Source: Planctomycetota bacterium (GTDB lineage Bacteria > Planctomycetota > UBA1135 > UBA2386). Taken from it: a DNA stretch of 64,000 nucleotides. A program made the position numbers and the translations under genes. Under the pieces are notes generated by a model. It was not told the DNA's origin. It made no database searches and was given only the letters and a program-made list of their open reading frames with translations. This document shows positions 7,427 to 17,408 of the stretch, in pieces. The stretch spans positions 183,147-247,146 of the forward strand of contig JANQJF010000055.1 in NCBI GenBank assembly GCA_028281765.1. Direction: 5' to 3'. The first letter of the stretch is position 1. Every line of letters starts with the position of its first letter.

Positions 7427-9646
7427 ATGCGCGTTATCCCGACCCCTCTCGACCGTCTCGTCGCCGTCCTGACGGCGATCTTCCTGTTCACCGCCTGCGA
7501 CAGCCGCACCGAAAGCGACTCGTCCGGCGGCGGCAGCGCCGTGCCACAGCCCGTGATTACGAGCATCAACCCGCCGTCCGGCCCGGTGTCGGGAGGCACG
7601 ATCCTGCAGATCGCGGGTGCGGGCTTCGACCAGGGCGTCACGAAGGTGACGGTCGGCGGCACCGACGCCACCCAGATCCTCGTCGCGCGCGACAGCCAGA
7701 TGAGCTGCGTTGCCCCGCCCGGGGACGCCGGCCCGGTCGACATCGTGATCACGACGGAGCTCGCGACGATCACGGTGCGCAACGCGTTCTCGTACTTCAA
7801 TCCGCTGTCCTTGACCGCGGTCGAGCCCGCGTTCGGGAGCGTCGACGGCGGCACCGAGATCACGCTGCGCGGTTCGGGCTTCAACGCCGGCCTCGTCGGC
7901 GTCACGGTCGGCGGCGTGAACGCGACCGAGCTCGTGCGCGTCGACGACGGCGAGGCGCGGTGCATCACACCGCCAGGCACAGTCGGCCCGGCCGACGTGA
8001 CGCTGACCGCGAACAGCGGCCAGGCTTCGATCCCCGGCGGCTTCAACTACGGCTCCGGCCCGACCATCCTCGAAGTGTCGCCCCCGACCGGGTTCGAAGC
8101 CGGCGGGTTCCGCATCGAGTTGACCGGCACGGGCTTCGCCGCGAACGGCGCTACCAACACCACCGTCACGGTCGGAGGTGTCGACGTGATCGACGCCGTC
8201 GTGCTGAGCGACAACCTGATCCGCGCGACCGCGCCGCCGAATCCCGTCGGCCCTGCGATCATCGAAGTCAGCAACTCGAACGGCACGGGTCAGATCACCG
8301 GCGGCTTCGTCTACTACGGACTGCCGATGCAGATCGGCGCGACGGACACGCGCATCGACGCGAACGCGCTGACTCCGCAGGACCCGCGCGTCGCGATGGA
8401 CGGCAACCGCGTGTACGTGACGTGGGCCGACACGCAGGCAGGCAATGGCGACAGCGACATCCGCTTCAACTGGTCCGACGACGGCGGCATCACATTCCAA
8501 GCGCAGGACGTCCGCATCGACACGGCGCCGGACGGAGCCGACTCGATTCGTCCGCAGGTCGTCGCCGACGGATCCGACGTCTACGTCGTGTGGGAAGACA
8601 CCCGCAACGGCGCGACGGACATCTACTTCACGCATTCCGGGGACGGCGGCATGACCTGGCCCCTCGCCGACGAGCGCGTCTGTTCGGATCCCCCGGGGGC
8701 CGCGGCCTCCGAACGGCCGCAGCTGTGCTCGAACGGCAACTTCGTCTACGTGCTGTGGACCGACCTTCGCGACGGCTACGCCGAGACCTACTTCAACCGC
8801 TCGATCGACTCGGGCTTCTCGTTCGAAACCGATCGCCGCGTCGACACGGATCCCGCCGATTCGGTGTCGACCGACGCCCGCATGTGTTGCGACGGAGCTC
8901 GGGTGTTCATCGCGTGGGAGGACCAGCGGAGCGGGGATCGCGAGATCCGCTTCAACGGCTCGCTCGACGCGGGTTCGTCGTTCTACACGGACGACGTTCG
9001 CCTCGACGTCGACAATCCGGTCGGCTCCGCCTCGGCGATGCCGCAGATCGCGTGTGACGGCGCCCGCATCTACGTCGTGTGGCACGACTACCGTGCCGCG
9101 GTCAACGAGCCGCACGTCTGGTTCAACCGTTCGACGGACGGCGGCAACTCGTGGCTCGTGAACGACCTGCAGGTCGACGGCGGCGCCCCGACCGGAATGG
9201 CCCCGATCGCCATCGACGCCGAAGACCAGACGGTCTGCGTCGCGTGGGAAGACACCCGCGCGGCCGGCGAAACCGACGTGTGGTTCAACCGTTCCGTCGA
9301 CGGCGGCGACACGTGGATCCCGGGTGACGTCCGCCTCGATACCGACGCGGCCGGTGCCGCGGCGTCGGGCGAGATCGTCCTGTGCCTGAGCGGCGACAAC
9401 GTCTTCGTCGCATGGGCCGACGGCCGCAACGCCGTCACGCTGCCCGGCGAGGACATCTACCTCAATCACTCGATCGACGGCGGCGCGACTTGGCTGGCCG
9501 CGGATCTCCGCATGGACACCGACGCGTCGGACGCGCGCGCGATCACGCCACAGATCGTCTGCGACGGCGCGCTCGTCCTCATCGGGTGGCACGACTTTCG
9601 CGACGGGTTCGGCAACCAGCTGCGGCTCAACCGCTCGGTGCCATGA
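7427..9646 (+). CDS. Lipoprotein with three TIG/IPT domains and a seven-Asp-box beta-propeller
   Basis: 739 residues. The lipobox FTAC places the lipidated cysteine at 24. Three TIG/IPT Ig-like domains follow (about 43-125, 128-208 and 212-300), each with the S-P-x-S-G-x-x-x-G-G-T-type opening. A hinge GLPMQIGATDTR joins them to a sialidase-like region (about 319-739). I count seven Asp-box motifs there (SDDGGITF, SGDGGMTW, SIDSGFSF, SLDAGSSF, STDGGNSW, SVDGGDTW, SIDGGATW), which fits seven propeller blades. No sialidase catalytic arginine triad or nucleophile was identified, so a binding or structural surface role is more likely than catalysis. The next gene is a paralogue with the same architecture. 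Confidence 0.82.
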   Translation: MRVIPTPLDRLVAVLTAIFLFTACDSRTESDSSGGGSAVPQPVITSINPPSGPVSGGTILQIAGAGFDQGVTKVTVGGTDATQILVARDSQMSCVAPPGDAGPVDIVITTELATITVRNAFSYFNPLSLTAVEPAFGSVDGGTEITLRGSGFNAGLVGVTVGGVNATELVRVDDGEARCITPPGTVGPADVTLTANSGQASIPGGFNYGSGPTILEVSPPTGFEAGGFRIELTGTGFAANGATNTTVTVGGVDVIDAVVLSDNLIRATAPPNPVGPAIIEVSNSNGTGQITGGFVYYGLPMQIGATDTRIDANALTPQDPRVAMDGNRVYVTWADTQAGNGDSDIRFNWSDDGGITFQAQDVRIDTAPDGADSIRPQVVADGSDVYVVWEDTRNGATDIYFTHSGDGGMTWPLADERVCSDPPGAAASERPQLCSNGNFVYVLWTDLRDGYAETYFNRSIDSGFSFETDRRVDTDPADSVSTDARMCCDGARVFIAWEDQRSGDREIRFNGSLDAGSSFYTDDVRLDVDNPVGSASAMPQIACDGARIYVVWHDYRAAVNEPHVWFNRSTDGGNSWLVNDLQVDGGAPTGMAPIAIDAEDQTVCVAWEDTRAAGETDVWFNRSVDGGDTWIPGDVRLDTDAAGAAASGEIVLCLSGDNVFVAWADGRNAVTLPGEDIYLNHSIDGGATWLAADLRMDTDASDARAITPQIVCDGALVLIGWHDFRDGFGNQLRLNRSVP

Positions 9647-9700
9647 CCCCAGCCCGGGCTTCCGCAGCGCAGACCCGCCCGACGGACGGGCGACCGAACG

Positions 9701-11911
9701 ATGCGCGAAGCCAACCCCTGCAGCGGCCTTCCGGCCGTTCTCGCCGCGACCCTGATCTGCGGCGTCTCGAGCTGTGACGGCAGCAACGGCGCCGAGAAGC
9801 CGATCGTCGACACGACTCCGATCACGCCGCCGGACCTGCGGAGGATCGCTCCACCCGCCGCTATCGTTACGGGAGGCACACGATTGCGCGTCGAGGGCGA
9901 GGGGTTCGACGCCGGCGTGCTGCAGGTTTCGATCGGCGGCAAGGAGGCCACCGACATCTTCGTCGAGGACGACGAAGTGCTGACGTGCACGATTCCGTCG
10001 GGCAATCCGGGATTCGCCGACGTGTCGATCACGACCCAGAACGGCACCGTCGTGTTCGAAGACGGGCTCCGCTACCACAACGAGCTCACCGTCAGCACGG
10101 TCGACCCGCCGATCGGCCACGTCGACGGGGAAACGGTGCTGACGATCCGCGGCGCGGGCTTCGACCAAGGGATCGTCGGCGTCCGCATCGGCGATCGGGC
10201 GGCGACCGTTCCGATTCGCATCTGGGACTACGAGCTCAAGTGCACGACGCCCGAAGGAGCGCTCGGCGCCCAAACCGTCACCGTGATCACCGAGTCCGGC
10301 GAGTTCACGCTCGAGAACGGATTCACGTATGTCCCGTCACCTGCGGTGCTGTCGGTCCATCCGTCGTCCGGATTCTCCCACGGCGACGACTTGGTCACGG
10401 TGCGTGGCAGTCGCCTGCAGGTGTCCGGCGGACACACGGAGGTCGAAGTCGGCAACGTCGAAGTGACCGCACTCTCGCTGACGCCGCTGTCGTTCTCCTT
10501 CTACACGCCGCCACGCCCTGCGGTCCTGGCTGCGGTCCGCGTGCGGAACGTTCTCGGACCTTCGAATCCGAGCGCCGCGTTCCAGTACTTCGGGCTGCCG
10601 ATGCAGATCGGTGCGACGGACACACGCGTCGACGCGAACGCGCTCCAACCCATCGGACACGACATCGCGTTCGACGACGACCGGATCTACGTCGTGTGGT
10701 CGGGAAAACAGAACGGGGAGGGTGACTCCGACGTCTGGTTCAACTGGTCCGACGACGAGGGTGCGACGTTCCAGCCGCAGGACATCCGCGTCGATCGCGC
10801 GCCGGCAGGGTCCGAGTCGACGAATCCGCGGATCGCGATCGAAGACCAGAGCGTCTACGTCGTTTGGGAAGACGATCGCGATGGCGAGAGCGACATCTAC
10901 ATCTCACGATCGACCGATCGCGGCGCGACTTGGGGCGAGACCGATACGCGTGTCGGCCAGGACGCCGCGGGCTCGTCCGCGTCCCACACGCCACACGTCT
11001 TGACGGCCGCAAACGTCGTACACATCGCATGGACCGACGCGCGGGACGGTCGAGCGGAGATCTACTACTCCCGATCGATCGACAGCGGCGAGACGTTCTC
11101 GGTGGAGCGGCGATTGGACAGCGACCCCGGCGCGGCGGCCTCCCGCGCCGTCGAACTCGCGGCCTCCGAAGGGCACGTCTACGCGGTGTGGGAGGACACG
11201 CGCGGCGGCACCTCGGAGATCCGGCTCAACGCGTCGGGCGACTCCGGCCGGACCTGGCTCGCCGCCGACGTTCGTATCGACGCGAACTCGCCGCCTACCG
11301 CGGTGTCGACCCTACCCCAGATCACGAGCGTCGGGGACTCGGTGGCCGTAGCCTGGAACAGCACACGCAACGGAGCACCCGGCGTCTGGGCCAACCGTTC
11401 GACCGACGGCGGCCAGACCTGGCTACCCGCCGAACACCGCATCGATCGAGGCACGCCGAACCTGGCCGCGCCACCGCGCATCGCGGCGGACGGACAGCTC
11501 GTCTGCGTCGTGTGGGAGGACCTTCGCGACGGCGCCTCCGACGTCTACTGCAACCGCTCTCTCGACCGCGGCGCGAACTGGGGACTGCTCGACGCGCGGC
11601 TCGATGGCGGCGCGCCTGGAGCCAGCGAGTCGCACTCTCTGCAGCTCGGCATCGACGGACGCAACGTATTCGTGGCCTGGACCGCCCAACGCGACGAATC
11701 GACCGCGCCACGCGGCGATGTCCAGGTGCTCTACTCGACCGACCGCGCGGCGACGTGGGCGCAGTCCGAGCTGCGCTTCAACACGAGCCTGGTCGACGCG
11801 ACGGCAGAGGCACCGCGACTCGTATGCGACGGCGCGCGCGTATTCGTTCTGTGGAACGACAACCGCTACGGCCTCGGCCACGAGCTGCGACTCAACCGCT
11901 CGGTGCCGTAG
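9701..11911 (+). CDS. Lipoprotein paralogue: TIG domains plus seven-Asp-box propeller
   Basis: 736 residues with the same architecture as the gene 54 bp upstream: lipobox SSC (Cys25), three TIG/IPT domains, the near-identical hinge GLPMQIGATDTRVDANAL, then a propeller with seven Asp-box-like motifs (SDDEGATF, STDRGATW, SIDSGETF, SGDSGRTW, STDGGQTW, SLDRGANW and a degenerate STDRAATW). Both proteins also end in the same way (LRLNRSVP). They therefore arose by tandem duplication of a whole gene. The TIG half has diverged more than the hinge. Location is probably the outer surface; ligand unknown. Confidence 0.82.
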   Translation: MREANPCSGLPAVLAATLICGVSSCDGSNGAEKPIVDTTPITPPDLRRIAPPAAIVTGGTRLRVEGEGFDAGVLQVSIGGKEATDIFVEDDEVLTCTIPSGNPGFADVSITTQNGTVVFEDGLRYHNELTVSTVDPPIGHVDGETVLTIRGAGFDQGIVGVRIGDRAATVPIRIWDYELKCTTPEGALGAQTVTVITESGEFTLENGFTYVPSPAVLSVHPSSGFSHGDDLVTVRGSRLQVSGGHTEVEVGNVEVTALSLTPLSFSFYTPPRPAVLAAVRVRNVLGPSNPSAAFQYFGLPMQIGATDTRVDANALQPIGHDIAFDDDRIYVVWSGKQNGEGDSDVWFNWSDDEGATFQPQDIRVDRAPAGSESTNPRIAIEDQSVYVVWEDDRDGESDIYISRSTDRGATWGETDTRVGQDAAGSSASHTPHVLTAANVVHIAWTDARDGRAEIYYSRSIDSGETFSVERRLDSDPGAAASRAVELAASEGHVYAVWEDTRGGTSEIRLNASGDSGRTWLAADVRIDANSPPTAVSTLPQITSVGDSVAVAWNSTRNGAPGVWANRSTDGGQTWLPAEHRIDRGTPNLAAPPRIAADGQLVCVVWEDLRDGASDVYCNRSLDRGANWGLLDARLDGGAPGASESHSLQLGIDGRNVFVAWTAQRDESTAPRGDVQVLYSTDRAATWAQSELRFNTSLVDATAEAPRLVCDGARVFVLWNDNRYGLGHELRLNRSVP

Positions 11912-11920
11912 CGCGACGCA

Positions 11921-12715
11921 TCAGCCGCCGAGCCCCGAAGCGACCTTGGTCGCCTCCTGGATCGCGCGCGCGAGGGTCGAACGGATCTTGCCGTCCTCCA
12001 TCGTGAGCAGCCCGGCGATCGTGCACCCCGCCGGCGTCGTCACCTGGTCCTTCAGCGCGGCAGGGTGACCCTGCGTGTCGAGGACGAGCCGAGCCGCCCC
12101 CTGCATCGTCTGCGCGGCGAGCTCGACCGCGGCGTCGCGCGGCAGCCCCATCATCACACCGCCGTCGGCCAACGCCTCGAGCACGACGAACGCGAACGCG
12201 GGCCCGCTGCCCGACAGCCCGGTCACCGCGTCCATGTGTTTCTCCTCGAGCACCATGCAGCGTCCGGCGGACGCGAAGATCGCGCGCGCCTGCTCGAGCT
12301 GGTCCTCGGTCACGCCGGTGCCGGGAGCGAGCACGGTCATGCCTTCACGGATGAGACACGGGGTGTTCGGCATCGCGCGGATCACGGTGCTGTCCGGCAT
12401 CCACGACTCGTACTGATCGAGGCGCACCCCGGCGCACGTGCAGATGACCGTCTTGCCCGAGAGTTCCTTGGCGAGCGTCGGCAACAGCTCCCCCGCGCGC
12501 TGCGGCTTGACGGCCACCAACACGATATCCGACTTCGCGATCGCCTCCGCATTGTCGGTCGTCGCATCGACCCCATGCTCCTTCCCGAGCGCCTTCGCAT
12601 GCGCGTCCCGCCGCGTCGTCACGACGACGTTGGAGCGATCGGTCGTCCCCGCGGCGAGGATGCCCCCGAGTACCGCCTCCCCGAGAGTCCCGCAACCAAG
12701 GATCGCAATGCGCAT
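11921..12715 (-). CDS. proC: Pyrroline-5-carboxylate reductase
   Basis: 264 residues from the ATG at 12715, which begins MRIAILGCGTLGEAV, the Rossmann dinucleotide motif. The longer open frame upstream runs through low-complexity sequence and is rejected. AMPNTPCLIREG and the C-terminal signature (LSGSGPAF, with TTPAGCTIAGL) are typical of ProC. The enzyme reduces 1-pyrroline-5-carboxylate to L-proline with NAD(P)H, the last step of proline synthesis. Length is normal for the family (about 265-275). It converges with the TIG lipoprotein gene, 9 bp apart. Confidence 0.93.
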   Translation of the reverse strand: MRIAILGCGTLGEAVLGGILAAGTTDRSNVVVTTRRDAHAKALGKEHGVDATTDNAEAIAKSDIVLVAVKPQRAGELLPTLAKELSGKTVICTCAGVRLDQYESWMPDSTVIRAMPNTPCLIREGMTVLAPGTGVTEDQLEQARAIFASAGRCMVLEEKHMDAVTGLSGSGPAFAFVVLEALADGGVMMGLPRDAAVELAAQTMQGAARLVLDTQGHPAALKDQVTTPAGCTIAGLLTMEDGKIRSTLARAIQEATKVASGLGG

Positions 12716-13029
12716 GATCCGAGTGTGGCGTGACCCCCGGACGATTACCACACCAGCTCCATCCACCACCCCTCTCCCCGTGCTGCGTGCGTGCTCCCCG
12801 TGCTGCGCGTGCGCATGCGCCTGCGCCTGCGCGATGGTGCCCGTGACGCGCCCGCGCCCCGCACCCGCGCCCGACACCCCCGCCCCACGGCGCGATTCGT
12901 ACATTTTCAGTCACACCCCAAGGATCCCCGCATTCCCCCTCCCCTCTCCCCTCCCCCGCCCCGCTATCATGACGGGGTGTTGCTCCTTCGGATCGGCTCC
13001 CGCCATCCGGCCGCCCCAACGGTTCGCTC
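12716..13029. other. Intergenic region with a GC-rich alternating purine-pyrimidine tract
   Basis: 314 bp between divergently transcribed proC and the DUF1549 gene; promoters for both must lie here. It is strongly C-rich and contains a strictly alternating purine-pyrimidine stretch at 12804-12820 inside a longer imperfect GCGC/GTGC tract (about 12799-12836). No gene or clear promoter box was identified. Confidence 0.5.
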
Positions 13030-16000
13030 ATGTCGCTCGTAACGCGCCTGCCGCTGCTGGTCTGCATCGGCGCACTCCCGCTTTCTCTCGCAGCCCAAAC
13101 GGAAACGAAGACCGCCGACGCCGCGCCGGCCAAGGTCGACTACTTCCGTCAGGTTCGCCCGATCCTGACGCAGCACTGCTACGGCTGTCACGGCCCGGAC
13201 GAAGGCGAACGCTCGACGGACATGCGCTTCGATCAGAAGGAGACGCTGTTCGTCGATCTCGGCGATGGTCGCCCGACGATCACGCCCGGGGATCCCGCGG
13301 CGAGCGAGATGATCCTGCGCATCACGCACAAGGATGTCAGCGAGCGCATGCCACCCGAAGAGGCCAACGACGAGCTGACGAAGGCACAGATCGACCTGCT
13401 GACGCGGTGGGTCGAAGAGGGCGCGGTCATCACCGACCACTGGGCCTTCGAGGCGCCGAGCAAGCCGGAGGTCCCGACGGCCGAAGGCTGGAGCGAGCAG
13501 GAGATCGACCGCTTCGTCGCCGCGCACCACCGCGTCGCCGGAGTGAAGGCGAGCCCGCGCGCCGACAAGGTCGCGCTGATCCGGCGACTGTCGTTCGACC
13601 TGACCGGGCTCCCACCGACGCCCGAGGAGGTCGAGGACTTCGTCGACGACAAGTCGGACAAGGCCTACGAGACAGTCGTCGACCGCCTGCTCGCGTCCGA
13701 GCGCTACGGCGAACGACAGGCGCAGGACTGGCTCGACCTCGCGCGCTACGCCGACTCGAACGGCTACCAGCGCGACGGTGAGCGCGAAGCGTGGAAGTGG
13801 CGCGAGTGGGTCATCCACGCGTTCAACGAGAACAAGCCGTACGACGAGTTCGCGATCGAGCAGCTCGCGGGCGACCTGCTCGAAGACCCGACGCTCGAGC
13901 AGCAGATCGCGACGGGCTTCAATCGCAACCACCCGACGAACAGCGAAGCCGGCGAGGAGCCCGACGAGTACCGCACGCAGTACGTCATGGATCGCGTCAA
14001 CACGACCGCGACGACGTTCCTCGGGCTGACCGTCGCGTGCGCGCAGTGCCACGACCACAAGTTCGACCCGATCAGTCAGAAGGACTACTACCGGTTCTAC
14101 GCGTTCTTCGATCAGGTCGAGGAGAAGGACAACGGCGGCTTCGGCGGCGGGCGCAACGCGAAGCCGAAGATCCGCGTGCCGAACCCGGACCAGGCGCCGC
14201 ACATGGCGGACCTGAAGCGGCGCATCGAGGAGCTCGAGAAGCACATCGAGAAGGACAACCCGATCGCCGACGCCGCGCAGCCGGCGTGGGAAGAGAAGGC
14301 GCGCGAGCTCGTCGGTGACGACGTCGCGTGGCAGGCCGCGGATCCGATCGGGATGATCGCGCACCAGGGCTCGATCCTGCGGCTGCAGGACGACAGCAGC
14401 ATCCTCGCGACCGGCGAGCCGCCGGTGCGCGACACCTACGACCTGACGTTCAAGCCCGGCAAGCGCAAGATCTCGGGCATCAAGATCGAAGTGCTCCCGT
14501 CGAGCGACGAAGACGGCGCGATGACCGGCCGCTCGCGCAAGGGGCAATTCATCCTGAGCGGACTCAAGCTGCGCCTGTCGAGCCTGTCGGACTCCCAGGA
14601 TCCGCCGCTCGTCTTCGTCGCGAAGGCCGAGGCCGACCTGAAGCAGAAGCGCCCGGAGGATCCGGGTCCCGACCCGATCTTCCCCGGCGACATCGCGGGC
14701 TCGATCATCGCCGACGATTCGAAGAAGGCCAGCGGCGGCGGCCGCTTCTTCTCCCGCGGCTGGAGCATCATCGGCGACGAGCGCATGGAGGAGCACGAAG
14801 CTCTGCTCGTCCCGCTCGAGACGCTCGACCTCAACGACTCGTCGATCCTGCACGTGTCGATGCAGCAGAACGCGCAGCCGTACAAGTCGCTGATCGGCCG
14901 CTTCCGCATTTCGTTCACGAGCGACGACCGCGTGCGTGACGTCGCGCTTCCGGCGATCGGCAAGCGCTGGCACTCGGTCGGACCGTTCCCGGCGAAGGAC
15001 GCGGCCGCCGCGTTCGCGACGGCGTTCGAGCCGGAGAAGAAGCGGAAGGACGGCATCGACCTCAAGGCGAGCTACGAGCAGCCCGTCGTCGAGAAGGAAT
15101 CGAAGGACAAGAAGTCCGACGGCAAGTCCGCCGCCGGAAAGTCCGCGACGGAGAAGGGCCCGCAGAAGCCGAGCGCGCCGAAGTCCGGCAAGCCGGCCGA
15201 GAAGAGCGCGAAGCCGAAGCCGGACGCGGGCGATGCGAAGCCGGCAGGCAAGCCGGCCGTCGCGTCGGAAGCGGCCCGCGACAAGCCGGACGCGAAGAAG
15301 CCCGGCGGCAAGGGCAAGTTCGCGGGTAAGGCCAAGGGCAAGAGTGACGGCGCCAAGAAGGAGGCGGTCGCGAAGGCGGGGAAACCGGACGCCGCGGGCA
15401 AGCCAAGCGCCAAGCCCGAAGGCAAGCCGAAGCCCGACCAAGCCAAGCCCTCGAAACCGAGCGCCAAACCCGGAGCGAAGCCCGACGAGAAGGCCAAGCC
15501 GAAGCGCAAGCCGCAGAAGCTCGAGTGGAAGAAGCAGCACACGTGGCGCGACGGTCGCCGCGCGACGCTCGACGACGGCGACGTCGCGTGGTACCTGACC
15601 CGCAAGATCCACAGCACGAAGGCGCGCACGGTCACGATGCGTTTCGACGGCCCGCCGGGCGTCAAGGCGTGGCTCAACGGCGAAGAGATCTTCCGCACCA
15701 GCGCGCCGTCGAACGAGAGCTCGCGCGGCAGCAGCCGGAGCCGTGGACGCAGCCGCGGCGGCGACAGCAGTGACCGAGAGGTCACGGTCGGCCTGCGCGA
15801 AGGCGAGAGCGAGCTGCTCGTCAAGGCGACGTTCAAGAAGCGCGCGTCGCGACGCGGTTCGCGCGGATCCAGCGGCGGCGAGGGTGGCGGCGCCGGCTTC
15901 GGGTTCAACCCCGAGGAGTTCGGTGGCGAGTTCGACCCGTCGATGTTCGGCAACCTCAGCGACGAGGAGATCGCCGAGTTCTACCAGTCGCGGCGCCAGC

Positions 16001-17403
16001 GCAGCGGCGGCGGGTCGTTCACGTTCTCGATGACGCCGCACGGCGCGGACGTGCTGACCTACGAGGTCGTCGCCGCACTGCGCGAGCTCGACACGATGCA
16101 GATCGCGAACGCCGTCGAAGCGAGCGCGAAGAAGGGCGGCCCGAGCGAGCCAGACGCGACCGACGGCAAGACCGAGGAAGAGGTTGCCGCGCGCATCGCG
16201 AAGCTCCAGTCCAAGGTGCGCAAGTTCTACCGCGAGAACATCGACACCGTCGGCAAGATCCTCTTCGCCGAGAAGGAGAAGCTCGAACGCGAACTCCGCA
16301 CCCTCGAGCGCAAGATGCCCGAAGCCCTCGTCATGAAGGACCTCGAGAAGGACAAGATGCGGCAGACGCACCTGTTCATCCGTGGCGAGTACAAGAACAA
16401 GGGCGAGAAGGTCGAAGCCGGCGTGCCGTCGGTGCTGCCGGCGATGCCGGAGGACCTGCCCCAGAACCGACTCGGACTCGCGAAGTGGCTCGTCGATCCG
16501 AAGAACCCGCTGACGTCGCGCGTGCTCGTGAACCGCGTCTGGCAGCAGTACTTCGGCCGCGGGCTCGTGACGACGCCGGACGACTTCGGCCTGCGCAGCG
16601 ACGCCCCGAGCCATCCGAAGCTGCTCGACTGGCTCGCCTGCGATCTCATGGAGAACGGCTGGGACCTGAAGCGGCTGCACAAACAGATCGTGATGTCCGA
16701 GACGTATCGCCAGTCGTCGAAGGTCGACGCGCAGGCGCTCGAGAACGATCCGGACAACGCGCTGCTCGCGCGCGCGCCGCGCAAGCGACTCTCGGCCGAG
16801 ATGATCCGCGACAATGCGCTCGCCGCGAGCGGCCTGCTCGTGCAGAAGCTCGGCGGCAAGAGCATCAAGCCCTACCAGCCGAAGGGGTTGTGGGAGGAGG
16901 TCTCCAAGGGCATGCGCTACCGCCGCGACAAGGGCGACGACCAATACCGGCGCGGTCTGTACGTGTTCTGGAAGCGCGGCGCCCCCTACCCGTCGATGTC
17001 GACGTTCGACTCGCCGAAGCGGGAAGTGTGCGTCGTCGAACGCGCGCAGACGACGACGCCGCTCCAGGCGCTCGTGCTGCTCAACGACCCGGTCTTCGTC
17101 GAAGCGGCGAAGATGCTCGGCCAGCGACTGCGCGAGAAGAGCGCCGACGACGACGAAGCGCGGCTGCGCTTCGGCTTCGAGCTGTGCGCAAGCCGCGCGC
17201 CGGAAGAGGCAGAGGTCGCCGCGCTGAGTGAGCTGTTGAAGCAGCAGCGCAAGATCTACGGAGACGACACGGAAGCGGCGAAGAAGCTGCTCGACGTCGG
17301 CGACAAGAAAGTCGAAGCCGGCGACGACGAACTCGCCGAAGCCGCGGCCTGGACCGCCGTCGGCAGTGCCCTCCTGAACATGGACGCGACGATCCACCGG
17401 TGA
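13030..17403 (+). CDS. Planctomycete cytochrome-domain protein PSCyt1-DUF1549-DUF1553
   Basis: A 1457-residue exported protein with a signal peptide (cleavage near LSLAAQ). The PSCyt1 haem-binding motif HCYGCH is at Cys50/Cys53/His54. DUF1549 follows (about 158-360) and contains a second CAQCH motif (337-341). A carbohydrate-binding-like part and a Lys/Pro/Ala/Ser-rich low-complexity segment (about 680-835) come next, then DUF1553 from about residue 1140 (LTSRVLVNRVWQQYFG). A Gly/Ser/Arg-rich patch lies near 895-1000. The family is expanded in planctomycetes; redox or polymer-degradation roles have been proposed but not settled. Its stop overlaps the start region of the DUF1501 gene, so the two are almost certainly translated as a pair. 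Confidence 0.9.
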   Translation: MSLVTRLPLLVCIGALPLSLAAQTETKTADAAPAKVDYFRQVRPILTQHCYGCHGPDEGERSTDMRFDQKETLFVDLGDGRPTITPGDPAASEMILRITHKDVSERMPPEEANDELTKAQIDLLTRWVEEGAVITDHWAFEAPSKPEVPTAEGWSEQEIDRFVAAHHRVAGVKASPRADKVALIRRLSFDLTGLPPTPEEVEDFVDDKSDKAYETVVDRLLASERYGERQAQDWLDLARYADSNGYQRDGEREAWKWREWVIHAFNENKPYDEFAIEQLAGDLLEDPTLEQQIATGFNRNHPTNSEAGEEPDEYRTQYVMDRVNTTATTFLGLTVACAQCHDHKFDPISQKDYYRFYAFFDQVEEKDNGGFGGGRNAKPKIRVPNPDQAPHMADLKRRIEELEKHIEKDNPIADAAQPAWEEKARELVGDDVAWQAADPIGMIAHQGSILRLQDDSSILATGEPPVRDTYDLTFKPGKRKISGIKIEVLPSSDEDGAMTGRSRKGQFILSGLKLRLSSLSDSQDPPLVFVAKAEADLKQKRPEDPGPDPIFPGDIAGSIIADDSKKASGGGRFFSRGWSIIGDERMEEHEALLVPLETLDLNDSSILHVSMQQNAQPYKSLIGRFRISFTSDDRVRDVALPAIGKRWHSVGPFPAKDAAAAFATAFEPEKKRKDGIDLKASYEQPVVEKESKDKKSDGKSAAGKSATEKGPQKPSAPKSGKPAEKSAKPKPDAGDAKPAGKPAVASEAARDKPDAKKPGGKGKFAGKAKGKSDGAKKEAVAKAGKPDAAGKPSAKPEGKPKPDQAKPSKPSAKPGAKPDEKAKPKRKPQKLEWKKQHTWRDGRRATLDDGDVAWYLTRKIHSTKARTVTMRFDGPPGVKAWLNGEEIFRTSAPSNESSRGSSRSRGRSRGGDSSDREVTVGLREGESELLVKATFKKRASRRGSRGSSGGEGGGAGFGFNPEEFGGEFDPSMFGNLSDEEIAEFYQSRRQRSGGGSFTFSMTPHGADVLTYEVVAALRELDTMQIANAVEASAKKGGPSEPDATDGKTEEEVAARIAKLQSKVRKFYRENIDTVGKILFAEKEKLERELRTLERKMPEALVMKDLEKDKMRQTHLFIRGEYKNKGEKVEAGVPSVLPAMPEDLPQNRLGLAKWLVDPKNPLTSRVLVNRVWQQYFGRGLVTTPDDFGLRSDAPSHPKLLDWLACDLMENGWDLKRLHKQIVMSETYRQSSKVDAQALENDPDNALLARAPRKRLSAEMIRDNALAASGLLVQKLGGKSIKPYQPKGLWEEVSKGMRYRRDKGDDQYRRGLYVFWKRGAPYPSMSTFDSPKREVCVVERAQTTTPLQALVLLNDPVFVEAAKMLGQRLREKSADDDEARLRFGFELCASRAPEEAEVAALSELLKQQRKIYGDDTEAAKKLLDVGDKKVEAGDDELAEAAAWTAVGSALLNMDATIHR

Positions 17404-17408
17404 TTCCC

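Noticed and set aside
7280..10273. 997-codon antisense frame over the TIG lipoproteins
   Set aside because: Composition is typical of a shadow frame (Arg/Asp/Val-rich), and the plus-strand genes have clear domains.
12967..17397. 1476-codon open frame antisense to the PSCyt1-DUF1549-DUF1553 gene
   Set aside because: It mirrors the real gene and has arginine-, valine- and leucine-rich shadow composition with no domain or signal; long antisense frames are common in high-GC DNA.
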